Shown piece after piece: positions 48,801-57,800 of a DNA stretch of 64,000 bases. How positions within the stretch are numbered: the stretch's first letter is position 1; each line of letters opens with the position of its first letter. Source of the stretch: Anticarsia gemmatalis (lineage: Eukaryota > Arthropoda > Insecta > Lepidoptera > Erebidae); NCBI RefSeq assembly GCF_050436995.1, contig NC_134756.1:1364001-1428000 (forward strand), read 5' to 3'. The notes beneath the pieces were generated by a model, which searched no databases, had not been told where the DNA came from, and saw only the letters and a list, made by a program, of their open reading frames with translations. Both the position numbers and the translations under genes were made by a program.

Positions 48801-51800
48801 GAGGCGGCAGTACACGTGTGTGTGTGTGCAGGGGCATGTGCACGCTGCGCACGGTGCCGTGCAGCGCCACGGAGGCCGTGGAGGTGCCGCGCGTGTGTGT
48901 GTGTGTGTGTGAGGCGGCAGTACACGTGTGTGTGTGTGCAGGGGCATGTGCACGCTGCGCACGGTGCCGTGCAGCGCCACGGAGGCCGTGGAGGTGCCGC
49001 GCGTGTGTGTGTGTGTGTGTGAGGCGGCAGTACACGTGTGTGTGTGTGCAGGGGCATGTGCACGCTGCGCACGGTGCCGTGCAGCGCCACGGAGGCCGTG
49101 GAGGTGCCGCGCGTGTGTGTGTGGGGTCGCTGGCGCGGGCGCGGCGCGGGGAGCGAGGCGCCGCCCGCCGCGTGGCCCGCCTTCCACAACGGGGCCGCCG
49201 CGGGGCTCGCGCTCGTGCCCATCTCCGGCTTCACCATCGACTCCGAGTGGGTCATCTACAACAAACCGCGGGTGAGTGACGTCATTCCCATCTATACTGT
49301 GCGATTAGCTCTTACATCGACGAGTGCCAACGTCGATACTATAAGTTTCTGTGTAATGTGTAACCGAAGGTACGCTCGATCGACGCACGTGACAAACGTC
49401 AGTGTATGAGCAAAGTAAGCCATACGGAGCATTAATCTTCGATGCTCTACGATGATGATTTTTTTTCTTAGTTGATGGTGCGAGTACCTTCTGCTGTGCT
49501 ATGTTGCTGCTGTGAATTTAACCAAAGCAATGTACTGGGCTATTCAATAGTTTTATGCTGGGAAATGGGATACACAACGCATTATACCCCGGGCTACGAA
49601 AGCGAACCAAACGAGTAACATTAGGGCTTGCTATACACATATTCGGTTCGGCAAAATTACCGAATACCGAGTTTTGTCTTGTGCCGATCGGGTTCATCTT
49701 CACATATACGGCTAGGCCGATTTATGCCGAATCAAGGCCGAGTTATACCGAATCAAATATGTGTGCAGCAAGCCCAACCGCCAATTTTATTTTTTTTGTA
49801 AATTCATTTTTACCTACTAGGGTACAGCAGAGATGTCGACGGAGCACGCAGGATTTCTGATGGGGCTCGGCTTGAACGGCCACTTGCGTGATATGCCCTT
49901 CATGAATATATACGAGTACCTCGTCAAGTGCAACGAGATGATCAGCGTGGGACTGCTACTGGGCTTAGCTGCTACATATCGAGGTAGGTCTATTATATTA
50001 AAATCGAAAAAAAATTGTCAATACCAGTTTTAACGAAATGCCTACACTTATCGCTTTCTAATTTTTCATCTTTTTCATTATAATGGTATGTCCTTTTTCA
50101 TTAATGTCCCACTGCATTGCATTGGGCAAGGGTCTCTTCCCGTAATGAAGGAAGGTTTTGACCTTAAGTCCATCACCATTGACACTTTATAATCAATCAA
50201 TGTATAATAAACTCTTTCGTTACTGACTGTCTGTTAGACAACGCAAAGCCGAAACTACTGAGCGTAGAAAGTTGAAATATGAAAATTCCTTAGGAAGTTT
50301 ATAGGAGCACTGAGAAAGGATTATTAAAGCCCTCTCCCCACCCGGCTGAAGAAGAAAAAGAGGGGAAAAATTTTATATGAAAGACCAGCATTAAAAACGT
50401 GAAAACTAGTTTCCAAGCCGCCGAAGACGCGGGCAGCCGCTGGTATAATTTGCATACTTATACCATCGATTTAACCAGGTACCATGGACGTGCAAGCGAC
50501 TAAAATGATGAGCATCCACTTGGAGCCGCTCCTGCCGCCCACTTCCATCGAGCTGGATATTCAACAGAACATCTTGGTAGCTGCCTTACTTGGTGTCGGA
50601 CTCATATACCAAGGGACTGCACATACGCACTATTCGCAAGTGCTGTTGCATGAAATAGGTGAGTTTTGCAATCCTAAAACTGGTTGGTATCTTGATTAGA
50701 TTAGATTACAATGTCTTTCTGCAATATACTAATAGGGTAGTTAAAGAAAAACTTACTACTACTATTATTTTTACTACTATTATTTTTTTGTAAATTATGT
50801 TAAATTTTATTTTCTGCGAATTTGACGTCACTATGTCTTATTTTTGTACTTTAATGTGTTTTTCACATTTAAGAGTAGCTGATAATTGTACTTACGTAAA
50901 TAAAATACTTGCACTTGAATAATATGACAATAGATGAAGTGGGCGATATTGTTCGATTTCCAGGTTGTGCCCTAGAGAGCACCTTAAAACCATAAATCCT
51001 GCGCCTGATCTTTCACTGGTCGTGACTGATTCCATTCCATCGCAATATTATCATAATAAGGAAATAGCGAGTGTACCTGTGTACTGTGCTTTCACACAGT
51101 TATGTGGTTGGTTGGCTTCCGCTGGCTGGTAGCTGAATACCAGCTACAATATTAAGGAACGTGATTGTTGACAGGCAAGCCGCCAGGGCCGGAGATGGAG
51201 AACTGCGTGGAGCGCGAGGGGTACGCGCTGGCGGCGGGGCTGGCGCTCGGCATGCTGTGTGCGGGCGCCGCCGCCGCCGGGAACAACACCGCCTCGCTCA
51301 CGCAGCTGGCGCACAAGCTCAGGACCTACATGCTCGGCGGTGATAAACATCCACTTACCGGTATGTACATTTAAATAATCTGGTCTATTGTATTACTACT
51401 AGCGGACACGGCAAACGTTGTTTTGCCATATAAATTTAAAAAAAAATTGTGTCCCTTCGGAGTATGAAAAATAGATGTTGGCCGATCTGTATCAGACCTA
51501 CTCAATTTTTGTTAACCTGTACTGTCCCATTGTTGGGCAAAGGTCTCCCCCAAAATCTTCCATCGGTCCCGGTCAACGGCTATCTCACGCCAATCCTCCA
51601 GATAGATTCCAAGTCATCGCTCCAACGTTTTCGTGGCCTACCTCGACGTCGTCGGCCCTCAGGCGTCCATTCGGTCACGATTCTTGCCCACCTATCTGGA
51701 TGCATCCTGATGATGTGTCCTGCCCAATCCCATTTTAGCCGCGCAGCCTTAGTGCCCACATGTTAAAACTACTCAATATGCTTACAAAATTTCACGAGAA

Positions 51801-54800
51801 TCGGTCAAGCCGTTTCGGAGGAGTACGGTAACTTACATTGTGACATGGATATTTTATTCCTAATGACTTTATCTAATCACTGCCACTTACTCAGGTTCTC
51901 AAAAAGAGAAGTACAAGCAAGGCTCGTTCGCGGTGCGCGAGGGTGCGACCGTGAACCTGGACGTGACGTCACCGGGCGCCACGCTGGCGCTGGGCCTCAT
52001 CTACCTGCGCTCCAGCAGCGCGGCGCTGGCGGCCTGGCTCGAGCCGCCGCGCACCGCCTACCAGCTCGACTTTGTGCGACCCGACCTGCTCATGCTGCGG
52101 ATCATTGCTAGAGGTACATCGCTTTATATTAAAACCCTATTTAACATCATATTCGACATCTTTTCGTTAAAGGACAGGTTCTTAAAGAAAGAATATACGA
52201 AAAAAAATGCTATCTATTTTTTTTTCTAAAGTCGTTGTGATAGCCGAATGGTTTAAGTTGGCACCTCCCACGCAAGTGATTGCAGGTTCGAACCCAAGGC
52301 AACTATTATGTATTAGAATTAATTATCACTTGCTCTAACAGTGAAGGAAAACATCGTGATGAAACCTTTCATGCCTAAAAATGAATAATACATTTATTGA
52401 GGGCATGCAAAGTCTCCAACCCGCACTTGGCCAGCGAGGTGGACTCAAGGCCTAATCCCTCTCCCTCGTTTGGGAGGACACCCCTGCCCTACAGTGGTAC
52501 AGTAATGGAATAAAAATAAAAAAATCGTAATACGAGAGCGAATTTATGTCCTGCGACACTTGTCGCAAGTGACATTGACGTGAGATGTTGCCGAACTTCA
52601 CAGGAAAGTAAAGTGTATAAATGAAATATACTGTTGTTCACAGGTCTTGTGTTATGGGACAGTATAGAACCGACCGAAGAATGGGTTGAGAACCAAGTGC
52701 CTGAGACGATCAAGCCGTACTGCTTCGTCAAACCAGTTGAAGACAGCATCGATTATGAGGCTATGAAGTAAGTGACATTCTCACTAACGCGATATAGTAT
52801 AATGCGCCATTTAATTTGTCGTATCACATTTGTTGATTTGGAACAATTAAATTGAAAACAGTAACTTTGAACCAGTTTTAACTCAGGTGCTAGTTTCGTA
52901 TTAAAGTGCAGTTTGTGATTGGCTCAAATCTGAATTGATCGAATTGGATTCTGTCGGGACGAAGGCTTACTACACACATAATATTCGGTACGCAATATTT
53001 ATCTAACAACAAAACTAACTCGACTCACTTGTTTGGCTTGTACCGATCGGGTTCATCTCCACATATTCGGTTTTGCTGCCCGGTTTGGCCGATTAAAACC
53101 GAACCGAGTATGGGTGTAGAAAGCCTAAAGCTGAATGAACGTCCATATTTTCTGGCGGTGGACGTTCGGCTTAAAGGCGGCGGTTCGCAAGTGAGATCGA
53201 GACATGAAACTGGATACAGGTGGTAAGTAGAGTGACGGTCGCGGTCTCATGTATCGGTCTCCTGTCTCTGTCGCGCTTGGACCGCCGCCTTAAGGCTACG
53301 GGCGACTACAGGTATGAATGAGTCTGCAAGTTTTTTATTAAACCCCAACGCAAAAAGAGGGGTGTTATAAACTTGACGTGTCTGTCTGTCTGTGGTATCA
53401 TAACTCTCGAACGGATGCAGTGATTTCAATTTAGTTTTTTTATATTAAAGGTGATTTATGTGCGAGTGTTCTTACACATGTTTGATGACAATCGATTGAG
53501 CCGTTTAAAAGTGGTAAAGGTGAAAGTGGGGAGACTAACTGAATGTCTACTAATATACTCGGACGGGAACTCGAATAGGTTTTTTTTAAAGGTAAATTAA
53601 GTTGTTGTGTCGGGAGTATTTTAAAATTATTAAATAACTTCTCCAGTCAAGCGTACTGCAACATAATCGCGGGCGCGTGCTTCGCCATGGGGCTGCGCTT
53701 CGCGGGCTCGGGCGACGAGGAGGCGCGCGACACGGCGCTGCACTACGCGCGCCTGTTCATCGCCGTGGGCGGCAAGAGCGTGGCCGAGCTGGCGGGCCGC
53801 TCCACGCTCGAGGCGTGCATGTGCGTGTGCTTGCTGGCCGCCGGGATGGTGAGCACTTTATAACATTACGAATGTAGAGCAGAAACTTGAATAGTTATAT
53901 TATTTAATGTCCTCATGTCTTTGTCCTAATTATTGAAGTTACACAATTAATCTGTCGACTTTCGACGTTATTCGTGCGATAGCTCACTATATCGATATTG
54001 ATATTACTTTTTTATTAGTGTACTGTATTAAAAAAAATCTGATAAAAATCTGTTAAACCTTATTAAATAAATTATAAATAAATAAATGCAGTTCAGTTGT
54101 TTAGCTGTGGGTGCCAGAAATACAGATTGGTGGAGCTTTCGCATTTATAATATAAGTAGTTACAGATTGTATGGAAGATGTTTACAACTTTTGAACAAGT
54201 ATATTATTAATTTTATCTGTGTCGCAGGTGATGTGTGGTCGCGGCGACCTGGACGTGCTCCGTATATGTCGCAGACTGCGAGCCCGCACGCCGGCACACG
54301 CCCCGCACCCCAGCGCCCCGCCACTCACACACGGCGGACAGGTAACACTATCAAATTTAAGATAACCTTTGTTAATGCTTATTTACAAGTTTTAGAAATG
54401 ATTAAAACTTTCATATGCACTTCTTCTTATATCTTTGTAACCTTGTGTTCTAAGTGATAGCGTCAGCGTTAGATAGCAAAAACATCGCTTTAAGTCATAA
54501 AAAATCGATTGCATCGTAATTTTAGGATTGTTAATTAAATATGATAGTAAACCTTTGATATGAACCGATTTTTACGTGACCTCCGAATCACACACAGCTA
54601 CCACTAAGCCGCCTAAATACGAATGCGCGCGCGCTTAATAAAATTCACTTTTTAGTGATGCCTCCAAACAATGGCGACATCATAATTTATTCACTTTCGC
54701 GTTGCCTGTTTATATAATAGGATACGGGAATTAAAGCGAACATGCATTTTACCTTGAAATGCCCGACGTTTCGGCGCAGGTTACACTGGCCGTGATCGCA

Positions 54801-57800
54801 GCCATGCCAGGTCATCGTGGATATGACCGGGACAGATGTACGCACAATACATCACAATACAAAAGTGTACTTTATTTTACTAATATTTTATTTGACAGAT
54901 GGCAGTGCACTGTACAATAGGCCTGCTATTCTTGGGCGGAGGTCGCGCCACACTCAGTACTACACCGACCGCAGTGGCAGCGCTCTTAGCTGCCTTCTTT
55001 CCCAAATTCCCTACACACAGCGAGGATAATAGGTAAGAAGATTATGTTCAAGACGTAGGTAGAGGTGTATAAAATATACCCACGTTTTGCTACGAGCATT
55101 GGCAAAATATTTGTCACATATACTAGGGAGAGGAAGTGATAAATATCAATTTGCTAAGGCTAGTAAATTTCATAATGCTTTCTGTAGCTAAAACAAAAAT
55201 CGAAGGGGCAATTAATATTGCCCGCGAAAGCCATTGCATTTAATAAGGAGAGAGCCTATTGTCGAATATGGCAATTAATGAGCTCGCCTTCTTGTGGCGA
55301 AAATGTTGACAAACTTTACAACTATTACGAATGTTCATAATATTAGGTCGGGGAAAAAGTCTTCGCATTATAGTATGTATGAACTTGTAATAAAATCTTT
55401 TTGGCTTCAAGAATCACAAATGAGTACGCGGTACATAAGGTTTCTTTCAGTGAGCTTGTGAGGTACCCAAATATCGAGCTTTTTAGTGTAGAGAAAAGAT
55501 TTTATCACAAGTTCATACATACTATAATGCGAAAAGACTTTTTCCCCGACCTAATACGTAATAGTAATATCCACGCTAATATTATGAATGTAATTGTATA
55601 CTTTTTTGCTCCTTCAAACTCCGGAATGATTTGAATATATAATTTGGTATTGTCATAGATCATCTAGGAAAATAAAATAAGGTACTATGTGGACAGAGCC
55701 GCGTATATAGACTAGTATTTACATTCATAACATAAAAATATGTAAGATGTTACATTAACAATGAAAATAAGATTACTTATATTTTTGACAGGTATCATCT
55801 TCAAGCGTTCAGACATCTATACGTGTTAGCAGTAGAAGCTAGACTCATTCTACCCAGAGATTTGGGCACTGAGAAACTATGCTACGCACATATACAGGTA
55901 AATACGTACTTTATACAAAATTATAAAAAATATGTTGTAAATATTTTGTTAGTAGTGTTAGTAAAAAACAAATGTGGGAAAATTAACAGACTTTACGTTC
56001 AAAATAACATTTGATAACTTACGTGACGCAGTGATAAAGAAGTTGTTAAAGATGGTTTAGGTACTATGTCACTACCATAGCATCAAAGGGTCGTGGGTTC
56101 GATTCCCGCGCAATACATATATTAAAATTTGTGTGATCTACAAATAGTTGAGTTTTCTTTGTTCAGGAAAGGTTTTTTTTCTCTAGGTGATAGATCTACA
56201 AGGCACGGTTAAAGAAATGAAGGCACCCTGTATAATACCAGAGTTGAGTACACTGAAGGAGGTAAAGATCAATGACCCTCGCTACTGGCCCATCACCTTT
56301 CAGAGGGATAGGAACTGGGACCAACTCAAGTGAGTATAAACCATTATTATGTCTATATCGCAATAGTTAACATGCGAAGTGGAGGCGCTCATAGCCAGTT
56401 GTGCACACCGGTCGATAATCGATCTGTGAGTGAAGCAACCGGTGGCGCGGTCATCCTTTAGATGGGTGACCGCTTAGTGGTATTAAAACTGAGCGTCTCC
56501 GTGCTTCAGAGGGCACGTAAAAAGTCGGTTCCGGTTGTTGTCGATAAAGATAACAGTCGTTAAACCATGTTAAAGGCCTTTCAGGCGGCTTGAACAACTT
56601 TGACACTAGGTTGACCACGAACTAAACAATAAAATAACCGCTTCAAATTGTAATTCTCAATTAAAAAGAGTGGCCAGGAGTTACTTGCCAGCTCTTCTCA
56701 TTGGCCCTACCTTTCGAACTGGCGGTAAATTCACTCTGTATCATTGACTATCATAAGTGTCAGCATTTGACCTAAATTAATAAATGATTTGATTTTGATT
56801 TGAAAGAGTTACAAAATTAAATTTTCAGAACATTTCTCGACTACACATGGTGTATAGACATAAAGCCGCGCGCGGGCTGTCTCTCCTACATCGACGACCC
56901 ACAAGGTTTCCTCACAATACTAGCGCAGTCTCTAACCCTCGAGAAAGCCAACATATGGTCCACGACCGCAGACAACATAGAACTCTTTACCAACGACGAT
57001 AAAATACGAAATTTCGTTAAACAATACTTACTGAATGATGCAACTACAAACATTTGCGCTGATTGTCTCATAGAAGTGAAGAAGAAGAAAGGTTTTAAAG
57101 AAGCTGGTCTGAATAGGCAGTGTATGTGCAGGAAGTATACCAAAGAGGAGAGAGAACATTTACAAACGTTGTCTATGGTTACATATGAATGTTTGGTTAA
57201 GGATATCTTGTGTGCGCTGCCGATTTGGACCACGTTTTTGAAGGTGAGTCGAAAGTTCTGATTTAACTCTTGAATTATGTCTAATTTTGTGTTCTTCTGG
57301 TTCGATTCCCGATTCAGGCAAAGTATTAGAATATTTCTTAATAATAATCCGGAGTTTGGTAACGTTACCGGTAAATGAGGCGCCAGTTGCTGTCAACGAT
57401 CGGTAAACAATCTGTAGGTTAAGCAAACCTTGGCGCGATCATTCGATAGATGGGTGACCGCAAAGTAATATTTGAACTGGGCGTCTCCTCGCTTCGAAGG
57501 GCACGTAAAACGTCGGTCCCGGTTGGTGTCATTTAAGATAACAGTCGTTAAGCCACGTCAAAGGCCATCGTGCGGCTTGAACAACTTTGACACTAACTTG
57601 ACCATTAACCATACAATAAGAAGAAGACCGGTAAATGGCAATAGGTGGTTCAAAATATGCAAAAGAAAATAATATAATTACTGTAATAAATTTTATTTTT
57701 CACAGATAATAAAAACAATGAAACCAGAGCCTTCAACATACAATATATGGCAAATAAAGCTCCTTCTATCTCAAATAGAAAACCACAACAAAAGAATCAT

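Noticed and set aside
47359..49022. Series of plus-strand 104-codon frames starting MCVCRGMCTL every 110 bp
   Set aside because: Each is the same array read from successive units to the recurrent TGA; only the last continues as exon 12.
47371..49123. CRISPR-like regular array
   Set aside because: Units are identical without variable spacers, in a eukaryotic gene.
47285..49255. Three overlapping minus-strand frames of 577-656 codons rich in HTHTH and RHRAQRAHAP
   Set aside because: They are a by-product of the 110 bp array: complement of the GT runs has no stops, and with a period of 110 each frame cycles through the same three readings. The plus strand carries proven APC1 exon sequence. No domain is present.
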